Positions 1 through 9,250 of a stretch of 64,000 nucleotides of DNA are shown here, in pieces. How positions within the stretch are numbered: position 1 is the stretch's first letter; every line of letters starts with the position of its first letter. Position numbers and translations under genes: made by a program. The notes below the pieces were generated by a model, which searched no databases, was not told where the DNA came from, and saw nothing but the letters and a program-made list of their open reading frames with translations. Where the stretch lies: the NCBI GenBank assembly GCA_900537125.1, contig UNRJ01000007.1, forward strand, positions 186,001 to 250,000. Reading direction: 5' to 3'. Source of the DNA: Rhodobacteraceae bacterium Alg238-R152 (GTDB lineage: Bacteria; Pseudomonadota; Alphaproteobacteria; Rhodobacterales; Rhodobacteraceae).

Positions 1-2
1 GT

Positions 3-251
3 ATTGTTGGCTTCTTCATGCGGCGGCACGGGTTCTCTGTTGTGCCTATGGCCATTGGCCTGATCCTAGGCGGCATGCTGGAAACACGCCTTGGTCAATC
101 CATGGTGATGCTGGACGAAAAATGGTGGCTGATGGCCACTCGCCCACTGTCCCTCTTCTTTTTTGTTCTCACCATTCTGGCCCTGTTTGGTCCCATGGTT
201 TGGGGACGCATTTTCAAACAACGCTCGCCCCTTAAGTCGACCGGAGAATAA
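3..251 (+). CDS. tctA: TctA-family permease, C-terminal end (partial)
   Basis: The reading frame is open from the left edge to a TAA at 249-251, so only the last 82 or so residues are present. They hold a glycine-rich loop reading [12 protein letters not shown], then one clear membrane segment ([19 protein letters not shown]) and a short basic tail. A glycine-rich loop before a final helix is typical of the large membrane subunit of tripartite tricarboxylate transporters, which import organic acids with a periplasmic TctC protein. The stop is two bases before the next start, so it is the upstream member of the sugar-acid operon and probably supplies its substrate. The assignment rests on a short fragment and on context. 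Confidence 0.7.
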   Translation: MVGFFMRRHGFSVVPMAIGLILGGMLETRLGQSMVMLDEKWWLMATRPLSLFFFVLTILALFGPMVWGRIFKQRSPLKSTGE

Positions 252-253
252 CA

Positions 254-1429
254 ATGACCAAAATAAAATCCGTCCGTACCCGTGTTTGGAACTGGAAAGG
301 CAAAACCGTTCCCCCAACCGGCAACTTTTGTACCAATGCCAGCGATGTCCTCTGGGACAAAGGCGATGCGATGGCATCTTTCCGATTTCACCAATGGTTG
401 ACCTGTGAAATTGAGACCGAGGATGGCACCATCGGCATTGGCAACGCGGCATTGGCACCCACCGTGGTCAAAAAAGCCATCGATGACTGGTTTGCCCCAA
501 TGGTCATTGGCGAAGACCCGTTTGATTACGCTTACCTTTGGGAAAAGATGTACCGCCGTTCCCACGCCTGGGGCCGCAAAGGAATTGGCATGACCGCAAT
601 CTCTGCGGTTGATCTCGCGATCTGGGATCTGATGGGCAAACTTGCGGGCAAACCAGTGTTTAAACTGCTCGGTGGTCGCACCAAGGAAAAAATCCCGGTC
701 TACTACTCCAAACTGTATTCCGGCCCAATTGAGGCCATGCAGGCCGAAGCCGAAGAGGCAAAGAAGAGCAACTACCAAGGGTACAAAATGCGCTTTGGCT
801 GGGGGCCGAAAGACGGCATGTCGGGCATGCGCGAAAACCTGAAGCGGGTCGAAGCAGTGCGTGAGGTTGTTGGCTATGACGCGGACCTAATGCTGGAGTG
901 TTATCAGGGTTGGAACCTCGATTACACCAAACGCATGCTGCCCAAGCTGGCTAAATATGAACCGCGCTGGCTCGAAGAGCCGGTGATTGCTGACGATGTT
1001 GAGGGCTACCGCGAACTCAACGCCATGAACATTGTCCCGATTTCAGGCGGCGAACATGAGTTCTCGGTGATCGGCTGCAAAGATCTTATCGAAAAGAAAG
1101 CTGTGAGCGTGCTGCAGTATGACACCAACCGCGTGGGTGGCATCACGGCGGCACAGAAGATCAACGCCGTCGCCGAGGCCTTCCAAGTACCGGTGATCCC
1201 GCACGCTGGGCAAATGCACAACTATCACCTGACTATGGCCAACGCCAATTGCATGATCAGTGAATATTTCCCGGTATTTGACGTAGAGGTGGGCAACGAG
1301 CTGTTCTACTACATCTTTGACGGTGATCCGGACGCGGTTGACGGCTACCTGGATCTGGATGACAACAAACCGGGACTGGGGATCGAAATCTCGGACAAAT
1401 ACTTGGATCAGTTCGAGGTGGTGGAATGA
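254..1429 (+). CDS. Enolase-superfamily acid-sugar dehydratase (rhamnonate/lyxonate dehydratase-like)
   Basis: A 391-residue mandelate racemase/muconate lactonizing enzyme family protein, the usual length. The N-terminal capping domain is followed by a barrel with three acidic magnesium ligands in LMLECYQGW (about 210), WLEEPV (about 241) and SGGEHEF (about 267), an Asp in YDTNRVGG and the catalytic His in [12 protein letters not shown] (about 318). The family abstracts the alpha proton of a sugar acid and eliminates water to give a 2-keto-3-deoxy acid. The HAGQMHNYH segment and the downstream enzymes suggest a dehydratase of the L-rhamnonate/L-lyxonate type making 2-keto-3-deoxy-L-pentonate. 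The exact substrate is inferred. Its stop overlaps the next start in ATGA. Confidence 0.85.
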   Translation: MTKIKSVRTRVWNWKGKTVPPTGNFCTNASDVLWDKGDAMASFRFHQWLTCEIETEDGTIGIGNAALAPTVVKKAIDDWFAPMVIGEDPFDYAYLWEKMYRRSHAWGRKGIGMTAISAVDLAIWDLMGKLAGKPVFKLLGGRTKEKIPVYYSKLYSGPIEAMQAEAEEAKKSNYQGYKMRFGWGPKDGMSGMRENLKRVEAVREVVGYDADLMLECYQGWNLDYTKRMLPKLAKYEPRWLEEPVIADDVEGYRELNAMNIVPISGGEHEFSVIGCKDLIEKKAVSVLQYDTNRVGGITAAQKINAVAEAFQVPVIPHAGQMHNYHLTMANANCMISEYFPVFDVEVGNELFYYIFDGDPDAVDGYLDLDDNKPGLGIEISDKYLDQFEVVE

Positions 1430-2340
1430 GCAGCATGTACAAAGGCATCTGGCCCGTTGCTCCCACGCCATTCAATCCCGACGGCACGCTTGATCCGGAA
1501 GGTATGAAGCGGGTGCTGGACTGCCTGATTGATCAAGGAGCGGACGGCATCTGTGTGCTTGCCAACTTCTCTGAGCAGTTCTTGATCTCTGATGCGGAGC
1601 GCGAAACGTTGGCGCGCCTGTCTGTCGAACATGTCGCGGGGCGGGTGCCGGTGATTGTCACCATCAGCCACTACGCCACCCAGATTGCCGTTGAACGGGC
1701 GCAATTTGCCAAAGACCTCGGTGCGGATGTTGTGATGATGATGCCGCCCTATCACGGCGCGTTACTCAAAGGCACGCCGGAGCAAAGCTTTGAACAATTT
1801 GCCGCCGTTGGCGAGGTGGGCATTCCTATCATGGTTCAGGACGCCCCCCTTTCTGGTGTCGATCTCCCGGTATCGTTGCTGGTGCGCATGGCGAAAGAGA
1901 TTGAGGCCGTGAAGCTGTTCAAAATCGAATGCCCTCGCGCCGCCAACAAAATCCGCGCTTTGATCGAAGAGGGCGGCGACGCCGTTGAAGCACCATTTGA
2001 TGGCGAAGAGGCGATCACACTTTTGGCCGATCTGGATGCGGGCGCGACTGGCAGCATGACTTCGGGCATGATCGTGGATCAGATCAAACCGGTTCTGATG
2101 CATCACTACGCAGGACGCATTGACGAGGCAACGGCCGCTTATGGCCGTGTGGCCATGGCCATCAACCATGAAAATCGCCAATGTGGCTGGCAATCGTGTA
2201 AAGCGGCCATGGTGGAAGGTGGGGTCATCAAATCCGAATTCTGTCGCCATCCTATCCCCCCGCTGCATCCGGCCATCCGGTCACGGCTGATTGACCTGTT
2301 AAAACCGCTGGACCCGATGGTCCTGAAATGGGGGAAATGA
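1426..2340 (+). CDS. 2-keto-3-deoxy-L-pentonate (arabinonate) dehydratase, DapA/NAL family
   Basis: A 304-residue class I aldolase-fold protein. It begins with the typical [12 protein letters not shown] and has MMPPYHG in the active-site region and the Schiff-base lysine in KLFKIECP (K166). The sequence, including ILANFSEQF-like and [11 protein letters not shown] segments, resembles from memory the Azospirillum L-2-keto-3-deoxyarabonate dehydratase. That enzyme converts 2-keto-3-deoxy-L-arabinonate to alpha-ketoglutarate semialdehyde. The semialdehyde dehydrogenase two genes downstream supports this over dihydrodipicolinate synthase or an aldolase. Start and stop overlaps point to translational coupling with the dehydratase before it. 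Confidence 0.85.
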   Translation: MSSMYKGIWPVAPTPFNPDGTLDPEGMKRVLDCLIDQGADGICVLANFSEQFLISDAERETLARLSVEHVAGRVPVIVTISHYATQIAVERAQFAKDLGADVVMMMPPYHGALLKGTPEQSFEQFAAVGEVGIPIMVQDAPLSGVDLPVSLLVRMAKEIEAVKLFKIECPRAANKIRALIEEGGDAVEAPFDGEEAITLLADLDAGATGSMTSGMIVDQIKPVLMHHYAGRIDEATAAYGRVAMAINHENRQCGWQSCKAAMVEGGVIKSEFCRHPIPPLHPAIRSRLIDLLKPLDPMVLKWGK

Positions 2341-2341
2341 C

Positions 2342-3052
2342 ATGAGCAGTGATTGGCTAGAAGCTCTCAAGCAACAAGGTGGCGTCCGTCCGCGCAAAAC
2401 ACTGGCCGAAGAAGCCGCTGACAATCTCCGTGAGCTGATTTTGCTTGGAAAATTGGCACCGGGCACGGCTATTCCGGAGCGGGATCTGGCCGAAGGCCTT
2501 GGTGTGTCGCGCACCCCGTTGCGCGAGGCACTCCGCCTTTTGGAAGTAGAGGGGCTGATAGAGTATTCGGCCACGCGCCGCCCACACGTAGCGGATCCGT
2601 CGTTGCACGAGCTGACCCAGTACATATCCGTATTGGGCGCGCTAGAAGCCTTGGCTGGTGAAACGGCTTGCCGCGAAGCCACCATGGCGGAGATTGCAGA
2701 TATAGTTCGTCTTGGAGCGCAGATGGTGGAGGGATCAGACCACTTGCCTCCTCTGGAGTTCTTCAAACTCGATATGCAGTTCCACGCGGCGATTGTTGAG
2801 GCAAGCCGGAACGAACCTCTGATTGAAACACACAGGCAATACAATGCCCGCCTGTGGCGCGCCCGGTTCTTGTCGTCCCAACAAGCGGACCGTCGCGACA
2901 ACACTATGGCACAACACGCTGACATTACAGAAGCGCTGCAAACGCGTGATGCCAACGCCACCCGCCGTGCCTTGCGCGACCACCTGAAAAGTACAATCGA
3001 GAACATCGCCCGCATCCGCAGTGAAGATGCTGGCGCAGCCTCCGAGGATTAA
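2342..3052 (+). CDS. GntR-family regulator, FadR/FCD subfamily
   Basis: A 236-residue protein. The N-terminal winged helix (about 18-85) contains the GntR signature with PERDLAEGLGVSRTPLREALRLLEVEGLI. An all-helical FCD ligand domain follows, whose metal or carboxylate-binding residues appear as KLDMQFHAAIVEASRN, QHADITEAL and LRDHL. FCD regulators usually repress sugar-acid catabolism and release DNA on binding the acid or an intermediate. It starts one base after the preceding stop, within the operon it presumably controls. No operator is visible here, and the operon promoter must lie left of the window. Confidence 0.9.
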   Translation: MSSDWLEALKQQGGVRPRKTLAEEAADNLRELILLGKLAPGTAIPERDLAEGLGVSRTPLREALRLLEVEGLIEYSATRRPHVADPSLHELTQYISVLGALEALAGETACREATMAEIADIVRLGAQMVEGSDHLPPLEFFKLDMQFHAAIVEASRNEPLIETHRQYNARLWRARFLSSQQADRRDNTMAQHADITEALQTRDANATRRALRDHLKSTIENIARIRSEDAGAASED

Positions 3053-3054
3053 AC

Positions 3055-4059
3055 ATGAAACCAAAAATTGGCATTATCCCCGGTGACCCGAGCGGCATCG
3101 GCCCTGAACTCATTGCCCGCCTTCTGACGTCTGAGGGCGTGGCGGAGGTGGCAGACATCCTGCTGATTGGCGACCGTCACGTGTTTGAGGCCGGCCAGAC
3201 AGTCGCGGACTGCAGCTTTGACGTGGTGCCTGTTTCAGATACGGCGTCTTGGACGAACACGGACTGCGGCTTTGCGCTTTATGAAATGGATACGATCCAA
3301 CCTGAGGCCGTCAAAACCGCCGAAGTCACCGAGGCGGGTGGGGCTTCTGTCTTGTCTACTTTGGATCAGGCGCTGGCCTTTGCGCAGGATGGCACCATCG
3401 ACGCGATTGTCTTTGCTCCGTTTAACAAAGCCTCAATGCATTTGGCCGGATTGGGCCATGATGACGAGCTGCACTACATAGCTGAAAAGTTGGGCGTGAC
3501 GGGATACATTTCCGAACTCAACACGCTGGACGGAATGTGGACCAGTCGCGTCACCAGTCACATAGCGCTGCGAGACGTGGCCGATACCATCAGTGAAGAG
3601 CGAGTGAGCCAGGCGGTGCATTTGATCCACAATGTACTGCGCCGCTCCGGCGTGGCACGCCCTCGCATTTCGGTGGCTGCGATCAACCCGCATGCCGGGG
3701 ATGGTGGCAACTTTGGCACCGAGGAAATCGACATTCTGGAACCCACTGTGCGCAAACTGGCCGAAGGCCAGATGTCGGTGGACGGCCCGTGGCCCTCCGA
3801 TACGGTGTTCCTGAAAGCTGTGGCCAAAGAAATCGACGCCGTGGTCACCATGTATCACGATCAGGGGCAAATTGCCCTGAAGCTGCTGGGGTTTGATCGG
3901 GGCGTCACCGTGCAAGGCGGCCTGCCCATTCCAGTGTCGACACCTGCCCACGGCACCGCCTTTGACATCGCTGGGCAGGGGCGCGCCGATGTTGGCGCCA
4001 CCCGTGCCGCCTTTGATATTGCCTGTGACATGGTCACCCATTGGGACAACGAAACATGA
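3055..4059 (+). CDS. PdxA-family NAD-dependent dehydrogenase (PdxA2-like)
   Basis: A 334-residue protein of normal PdxA length, starting with IGIIPGDPSGIGPELIARLL and ending in the diagnostic MYHDQGQIALKLLGF and ISTPAHGTAFDIAG-type region. Metal-binding His residues are seen in the YHDQG and INPHAGDGG segments. True PdxA oxidises 4-hydroxythreonine-4-phosphate for pyridoxal phosphate synthesis. Paralogues inside catabolic operons act on other hydroxy acids, such as four-carbon acid-sugar phosphates or cis-diols. The operon setting favours a catabolic paralogue of unknown substrate. No DUF1537-type kinase, the usual partner of PdxA2, is present in the window. The 3' end overlaps the next gene in ATGA. 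Confidence 0.8.
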   Translation: MKPKIGIIPGDPSGIGPELIARLLTSEGVAEVADILLIGDRHVFEAGQTVADCSFDVVPVSDTASWTNTDCGFALYEMDTIQPEAVKTAEVTEAGGASVLSTLDQALAFAQDGTIDAIVFAPFNKASMHLAGLGHDDELHYIAEKLGVTGYISELNTLDGMWTSRVTSHIALRDVADTISEERVSQAVHLIHNVLRRSGVARPRISVAAINPHAGDGGNFGTEEIDILEPTVRKLAEGQMSVDGPWPSDTVFLKAVAKEIDAVVTMYHDQGQIALKLLGFDRGVTVQGGLPIPVSTPAHGTAFDIAGQGRADVGATRAAFDIACDMVTHWDNET

Positions 4060-5564
4060 GCTTTACACCGCACGGAAAACACCTGATTGCCGGTCAGTGG
4101 ACTGACGGAGACAGCCACTTTGCCTCTGAGCCCGCCCACGGCCCGGCCCACCGCTTTGCGGTTGGCAGCCCAGTCGATGTAGAAGCCGCCGTTCAAGCTG
4201 CCGAGGAGGCGTTCTGGTCGTTTGGCTATTCGTCGCGCCAAGCGCGCGCGGATTTCCTCAACGCCATTGCGGACGAAATTGAAGCGCGTGCCGACGCAAT
4301 CACTCAAATCGGCACGCAGGAAACCAGCCTGCCAGAGGCGCGTCTTCAAGGCGAACGCGGTCGCACTACGGGCCAACTGCGTTTATTTGCATCCCATATT
4401 TTGGCCGGAGACTATCTTGACCGCCGCCAGGACGCGGCTCTGCCGCATCGCGCGCCCCTGCCGCGTCCCGATCTGAAAATGATCCAGCGCCCGATTGGGC
4501 CTGTGGCCGTGTTTGGCGCGTCAAACTTCCCGCTGGCGTTCTCCACTGCCGGTGGCGACACGGCTGCTGCGCTGGCCACAGGTTGCCCGGTAGTGGTGAA
4601 AGGCCACTCAGCTCACCCCGGCACCGGCGAAATCATTGCCGAGGCCATTTTTGCTGCAATCAAAACCTGCAATATGCATCCGGGTGTTTTTAGCCTGATC
4701 CAAGGCGGCAATCGCGCCGTGGGCGCAGCCCTGGTGCAGCACCCGCTGATCAAAGCTGTCGGCTTCACCGGGTCCCTGGCGGGGGGGCGCGCGCTATTTG
4801 ACCTCTGTGCCCAGCGACCAGAGCCGATCCCCTTTTTTGGCGAGCTTGGGTCCGTCAATCCGATGTTTGTCCTGCCTGCCGCCGCAGCCGCACGAGGGGC
4901 CGAAATTGGCACAGGCTGGGCTGGATCGTTGACCATGGGGGTAGGGCAGTTTTGCACCAACCCGGGCATCGTTGTGATCCTGAAAGATCAGGCCGACGCC
5001 GTTGTTGTGGCAACAACCGCCGCGCTGGGTGAGGTCGGGGCGCAAACCATGCTGACCGATGACATCGCCGCCGCTTATCGGGACGGCCAAGCCCGTATCG
5101 CATCCTATGAGGGTGTGCAGGAGGTGCTGAGCACCAGCCATGCCCAACGCGACGCCTCCCCATTCCTCTATCAGACCACAGCAGACACGTGGCTGGCCAA
5201 TGAGTCCCTGGGCGAAGAGGTCTTTGGCCCGCTTGGCTTGGTGGTGGTAGCAGACGATCTGGAACAGATGGTTGCCGTGGCGCGGTCTCTGCAAGGCCAA
5301 CTCACCTGCACCTTGTTCATGGATGACGCGGACACTGCCGCCGCCCAAAGGCTGCTGCCAGCGTTGGAGCGCAAAGCAGGCCGTATTCTGACCAACGGAT
5401 ATCCAACTGGCGTAGAGGTTAGTGACACCATGGTGCACGGCGGCCCATACCCGGCATCCACCAATTTTGGGGCCACCTCGGTGGGTACACTGGCAATCCG
5501 GCGTTTCCTGCGTCCGGTGTGTTACCAGAACCTGCCAGATAATCTCTTGCCAGAAGCGTTTTGA
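4056..5564 (+). CDS. Alpha-ketoglutarate semialdehyde (2,5-dioxovalerate) dehydrogenase
   Basis: A 502-residue aldehyde dehydrogenase. The ATG at 4056 is chosen because it overlaps the preceding stop and gives the family N-terminus SFTPHGKHLIAGQW; an in-frame TTG lies 15 bases upstream. The NAD(P) site lies around VFGASNFPLAFS, the general-base Glu is in FFGELGSVNP and the catalytic Cys is in VGQFCTNPG. The enzyme would oxidise the semialdehyde made by the upstream dehydratase to 2-oxoglutarate and so feed the TCA cycle. It appears to be the last gene of the operon. Confidence 0.88.
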   Translation: MSFTPHGKHLIAGQWTDGDSHFASEPAHGPAHRFAVGSPVDVEAAVQAAEEAFWSFGYSSRQARADFLNAIADEIEARADAITQIGTQETSLPEARLQGERGRTTGQLRLFASHILAGDYLDRRQDAALPHRAPLPRPDLKMIQRPIGPVAVFGASNFPLAFSTAGGDTAAALATGCPVVVKGHSAHPGTGEIIAEAIFAAIKTCNMHPGVFSLIQGGNRAVGAALVQHPLIKAVGFTGSLAGGRALFDLCAQRPEPIPFFGELGSVNPMFVLPAAAAARGAEIGTGWAGSLTMGVGQFCTNPGIVVILKDQADAVVVATTAALGEVGAQTMLTDDIAAAYRDGQARIASYEGVQEVLSTSHAQRDASPFLYQTTADTWLANESLGEEVFGPLGLVVVADDLEQMVAVARSLQGQLTCTLFMDDADTAAAQRLLPALERKAGRILTNGYPTGVEVSDTMVHGGPYPASTNFGATSVGTLAIRRFLRPVCYQNLPDNLLPEAF

Positions 5565-5920
5565 TCTTGGGTGGGCCTTCTTACGAAGGTGGAAAGGCTC
5601 ACTCGCTATTGTTGCGACTACTTTGAGTGAAGGGTCATACATCTTAGCCCACAGTCCCGAATTTGCGTGAGCGACGGCACAATGTCTGCTTTGGACCGTC
5701 GATAGCTATACGGACGGCCAAGAGATCCAACTTTGGTCAAAGATTAAGTGTTGCGTCCACCTGTTGAGCCCACCGCGCATTGCCGCCATATGACTTTGGC
5801 GCAGCAACGTTCAATCGGGTTCTTCCAGACCGCAGAGGCGGTGCCGCAATTCGATGATAATGTGCCTGGTCAACGCCGGGTTGTCGTTGTGGGAGGGAGA
5901 GGTGGATAGGAGGATCAGTT
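5565..5920. other. Intergenic region, possible decayed mobile-element sequence
   Basis: 356 bp without a convincing gene. A weak hairpin (CCTTC TTAC GAAGG) lies at about 5578-5591, just after the dehydrogenase. On the minus strand around 5760-5840, one frame contains NPIERCCAKV, which loosely recalls the IER..AK segment near the end of IS5-type transposases, but stops lie on both sides and the rest does not match. I can only say that it may be an old insertion-sequence remnant beside the recombinase gene. Confidence 0.25.
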
Positions 5921-6553
5921 ATGGAAACACCAAACTTACCTGCCATTCGGGCGCTACGCCCTGCCTGGAACAAGGGACGGATCGTCGGTCAGAAGCGACC
6001 ACTCAAGCCCAAACACGTCTGGGCAATCAGGGTTCGATTAGAATTGGCTGAGAGCCATCGCGACTTAGCGCTCTTTAATTTGGCCATCGACAGCAAGTTA
6101 CGCGGCTGCGATCTGGTCAAAATGAAGGTCGTCGATGTAATGGCGTCAGGTCAAATCAAGGAACGCGCTTCGATTCTGCAAAGCAAGACGCAAAAACCTG
6201 TCCGCTTCGAAATCTCCGAAGGCACCCGCGCCTCACTCGAAAAGTGGATGCAAGACCCGCTGATGGTTGGATCCGCACACCTCTGGCCTGGCCGGTTTCA
6301 CGAACGCCTTCATATCTCCACCCGCCAATATGCGCGGATCGTCCGTGACTGGGTGACGTCGATTGGCCTTGAGGCAAGCGCATACCGCACGCATTCGATG
6401 CGAAGGACCAAGGTAACGCAAATCTACAAAAAGACGGGCAACCTTCGCGCAGTGCAGCTGCTGTTGGGCCATACGAAGATGGACAGCACTGTTCGATACC
6501 TCGGCGCCGAGCTTGAGGATGACCTTGCGATTGCAGAGGCCATAGAAATCTAA
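5921..6553 (+). CDS. Stand-alone tyrosine recombinase/integrase catalytic domain
   Basis: A 210-residue protein that is almost entirely a phage-integrase catalytic domain. The active-site set is visible: Arg in DSKLRGCDLV, Lys in QSKTQKPVRF, HxxR in THSMRRTK, His in LLLGHTKMDST and the Tyr nucleophile in VRYLG. It lacks the SAM-like core-binding domain and arm-binding domain of full integrases (usually 300-400 residues). Such short integrases recur in proteobacterial accessory DNA, but their substrate is not established. It stands alone between two catabolic operons, and no attachment site or flanking repeat was recognised. A good ribosome-binding sequence (AGGAGG, about 5908-5914) precedes the ATG. 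Confidence 0.85.
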   Translation: METPNLPAIRALRPAWNKGRIVGQKRPLKPKHVWAIRVRLELAESHRDLALFNLAIDSKLRGCDLVKMKVVDVMASGQIKERASILQSKTQKPVRFEISEGTRASLEKWMQDPLMVGSAHLWPGRFHERLHISTRQYARIVRDWVTSIGLEASAYRTHSMRRTKVTQIYKKTGNLRAVQLLLGHTKMDSTVRYLGAELEDDLAIAEAIEI

Positions 6554-6560
6554 GGAATCT

Positions 6561-6582
6561 GGGCCGTCTTCACTGACGGCCC
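6561..6582 (+). terminator. Hairpin after the recombinase gene
   Basis: A perfect 8-bp inverted repeat, GGGCCGTC and GACGGCCC with a 6-base loop, begins 7 bases after the recombinase stop. No T-run follows on either strand, so it would be a poor intrinsic terminator and may instead stabilise the 3' end. Confidence 0.4.
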
Positions 6583-6932
6583 AAATCGGACTTTTGCCAA
6601 CTGAGACAATGCTGCGATGCAGCTTTCTCACAGCGGTCATTCGACATAACTGCTGCCTTTTGGTACGCTCAAAATCATGTGCGCGTAGTGGGCAATTTGT
6701 AAAAAGTCCAATTGGGTGGAAACGCTGCGTCCTTTTGCCAGCGCCTATACGGTTGCCGTATTTCATGGCAGCCTTTGAATGGTATGCGGTCTTCAGCCGG
6801 CGGTGAAACAGCAATGTTTACAGCTTGGTTTTGAACAAAACCCGGCTTGAAGTCGAACGGTCTGGAATGATCGCCTCTCTTGTCTAGCCGACTTGCCACC
6901 CGGGGAACGCGGGAGCGTCTCGAGCCATAAAC
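6583..6932. other. Intergenic region between recombinase and ABC operon
   Basis: About 350 bp between the 3' ends of two convergent units. Short open frames exist on both strands but none has a recognisable protein, a good ribosome-binding site or a conserved-looking pattern. I see no terminator with a T-run for the minus-strand ABC operon that ends at 6933. Confidence 0.4.
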
Positions 6933-7982
6933 TCAGCAAACCGCTTTTCCCTCTCTATCGAAGAAATGAATTCGTTCTGTCGGGAACTTCAAACCAACCC
7001 TGTCGCCCGACTTCAAAGTGGTTTCGCCAGAAACGCGGGCTGTTAATTTCCCCAACTGGCCACAGTCCAAGATGACAAAACAGTCAGCGCCCAGATATTC
7101 GACCACATCAATCACACTGTCCAGCGCGCCTTCTCCAACAGCCACCAGTTCCATATGCTCAGGGCGAATGCCAAGTTGGATGGCTACGCTTGCCCTTTGA
7201 TAGTCGCCGCCACGCCCGCCAGGGAGGCTATACGAAGTTCCCTCTGTGCTGCATGGAATGACATTCATCTTTGGTGAGCCGATAAACTGCGCCACAAAAA
7301 GATTAGCCGGACGTTCATACAATTCCCTGGGCGAACCAACTTGCGCGATTTTTCCAAACTCTAGGACCACGATCTTGTCCGCAAGCGTCATGGCTTCGAC
7401 CTGATCGTGCGTCACATAGATCATTGTCGACCCAAGTGATTGATGAAGCTTGGCAATTTCGTAGCGCATCTCTACACGGAGAGCCGCATCCAAATTCGAC
7501 AATGGCTCATCAAACAGGAAGGCCGTTGGGTCGCGCACAATCGACCGCCCGATCGCAACCCTCTGGCGTTGCCCTCCAGAAAGGTCCTTGGGGCGTCGGT
7601 CGAGGTATTGCTCCAGCTTCAGCACACTGGCTGCGTGATTGACCTTTTCGTCAATCTCAGACTTGGGTGCCCCGGCGGTTTTTAGCGAGAACCCCATGTT
7701 GTCGCGTACGCTCATATGCGGATACAGCGCATAGCTTTGGAACACCATTGTCAGGCCGCGTTTTGCCGGTGGCTCTGCGGTCACATCGCGACCATCGATC
7801 CTAATGGCTCCGCGTGAGGTCTCCTCGAGGCCGCCGATCATCCGCAGCAGTGTGGATTTTCCGCATCCAGACGGGCCGACAAAAATGACAAATTCGCCGT
7901 CCTCAATGTCAAGATCGATGCCTTTGATGACTTGGACATCGCCAAACCATTTTTCGACGGCTTCAAGTTTGATCGACCCCAT
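6933..7982 (-). CDS. Carbohydrate ABC transporter ATPase (MalK/UgpC type)
   Basis: A 349-residue ATPase; the start at 7982 gives [14 protein letters not shown] and overlaps the stop of the upstream gene by one base. The nucleotide-binding domain shows Walker [13 protein letters not shown], signature [14 protein letters not shown] and Walker [14 protein letters not shown]. The C-terminal 110 residues form a TOBE/OB regulatory domain as in MalK and UgpC. It energises uptake through the two permeases encoded upstream. It is the last gene of the lacI-headed operon, the position expected for this transporter class. Confidence 0.93.
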   Translation of the reverse strand: MGSIKLEAVEKWFGDVQVIKGIDLDIEDGEFVIFVGPSGCGKSTLLRMIGGLEETSRGAIRIDGRDVTAEPPAKRGLTMVFQSYALYPHMSVRDNMGFSLKTAGAPKSEIDEKVNHAASVLKLEQYLDRRPKDLSGGQRQRVAIGRSIVRDPTAFLFDEPLSNLDAALRVEMRYEIAKLHQSLGSTMIYVTHDQVEAMTLADKIVVLEFGKIAQVGSPRELYERPANLFVAQFIGSPKMNVIPCSTEGTSYSLPGGRGGDYQRASVAIQLGIRPEHMELVAVGEGALDSVIDVVEYLGADCFVILDCGQLGKLTARVSGETTLKSGDRVGLKFPTERIHFFDREGKAVC

Positions 7983-9250
7983 TAGGACGCTCCTTTTGGT
8001 CGTGATGGCGATGCCCAGCCCAGCCATACAGCCGCAGTCCAGGTGAATGTGCCCCCACCTGCGGCGTCTCCTGAAATGGGATCGAAATATTCGGCAAAGC
8101 CGTGTTCACGGATCAAGTCAGCCGTTGATGTGCGCAGGTTTTCTGCTCTTTCAACAAGGCCGCAGTCTTGTAAGCCAATTCCAATGAGCGCATTCATGAT
8201 GCCCCATGTTGGCCCCCTCCAATACCGTTTGGGATCAAACCGGTCAGAGCTAGGGTCATGACTGGGAACGGGAAAGGTGCAGACCGACGTGATGCGATCG
8301 TATTGAGCTTCCATGGCGGAGTTCTGGATTCCTGCATACCAACATAGAAAGGAGGCGTTAGAAACACAGTTGGACCATTGTCCTGAGCGGACATCCCGTG
8401 CATCGTAGCTGTCGAGATCGGCGTTCCAGAGCGTCTCAGCACCAGCCTCCAAAACCTCGATGGCGGCTTCGATTTCGCTCACGTCCTCATTCAAGATCCG
8501 GCCCAGCGCCGCTAGATCACGTTGAGCGCGTAAAAGGGTGAATGTCATTGTCGGGTCGGCCACGCGGAAGGGATTTTGCTCCAGCAAGGCGGCCTCATCC
8601 CAGTTTAAGCGACGACCCAGTCGCACCAGCCAGACATATCTGTCGTAGTCGTACTTTGTGGGTCGCATCTCGGGATCAACATGCGAGGTGTCGCGACGTG
8701 TGTAGTCCCCAACATCTTTGGGGTCGATGCCCGCCATCGCCCCATCCCAATCTGGCGTGTTATCTCGCCCCGCTTCCCAAGGATGCGTGATACAGACAGC
8801 CCCCTGATCCAGGCGCCATTCCATAAACCACCGGTGCCACGCCAACATCTTAGGAAAAAGTCGAGCCACCACTGGCAGGCTAGCCTTTGGATCAAGATCA
8901 TAAATCCGCCGCGCGAAGCTCGCGGCGACAGGTGGCTGGCTGATGCCAGATGAGGCCACGGGCCCTATGCCGCCCCATACCTCAGGTCCCGGAAAGTATC
9001 CTGGGTCAGGGCGATGAAACAAGATGTGCGGCACCATGCCATTGTCCCACTGACCTGAGAACAAAGTCTCAATTTCATCCCAGCCTCTTTCGACATCGAA
9101 GGTGGCAAATCCCCAGGCGGCAAAGGCGCTGTCCCAGTTCCATTGATAGGGGTATAATCCGGCCGTCGGCACAGTATATCCACCGCGATCGTTGCCGCGC
9201 AAAATCGCGCGCGCTTGTTCATCCATATCTGGCATAGCTTGCGCGTTCAT
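7982..9250 (-). CDS. GH63-like glycoside hydrolase (MGH1-type, six-hairpin fold)
   Basis: A 422-residue protein without a signal peptide. It resembles the (alpha/alpha)6-barrel hydrolases annotated as mannosylglycerate/glucosylglycerate hydrolase-like or trehalase-like. Diagnostic stretches are [16 protein letters not shown] near the start, [26 protein letters not shown] (a likely catalytic carboxylate region), [18 protein letters not shown] and GFAEYFDP with [13 protein letters not shown] at the end. It probably cleaves the imported alpha-glycoside in the cytoplasm. Its start overlaps the preceding permease stop by 4 bases, which ties it to the transporter. The substrate is unknown; a compatible solute such as a glucosyl- or mannosylglycerate is an inference. 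Confidence 0.75.
   Translation of the reverse strand: MNAQAMPDMDEQARAILRGNDRGGYTVPTAGLYPYQWNWDSAFAAWGFATFDVERGWDEIETLFSGQWDNGMVPHILFHRPDPGYFPGPEVWGGIGPVASSGISQPPVAASFARRIYDLDPKASLPVVARLFPKMLAWHRWFMEWRLDQGAVCITHPWEAGRDNTPDWDGAMAGIDPKDVGDYTRRDTSHVDPEMRPTKYDYDRYVWLVRLGRRLNWDEAALLEQNPFRVADPTMTFTLLRAQRDLAALGRILNEDVSEIEAAIEVLEAGAETLWNADLDSYDARDVRSGQWSNCVSNASFLCWYAGIQNSAMEAQYDRITSVCTFPVPSHDPSSDRFDPKRYWRGPTWGIMNALIGIGLQDCGLVERAENLRTSTADLIREHGFAEYFDPISGDAAGGGTFTWTAAVWLGWASPSRPKGAS

Noticed and set aside
5737-5973. Minus-strand open frame of 78 codons before the recombinase.
   Set aside because: No ribosome-binding site or recognisable motif, and it overlaps the recombinase 5' end in the opposite direction; probably not coding.
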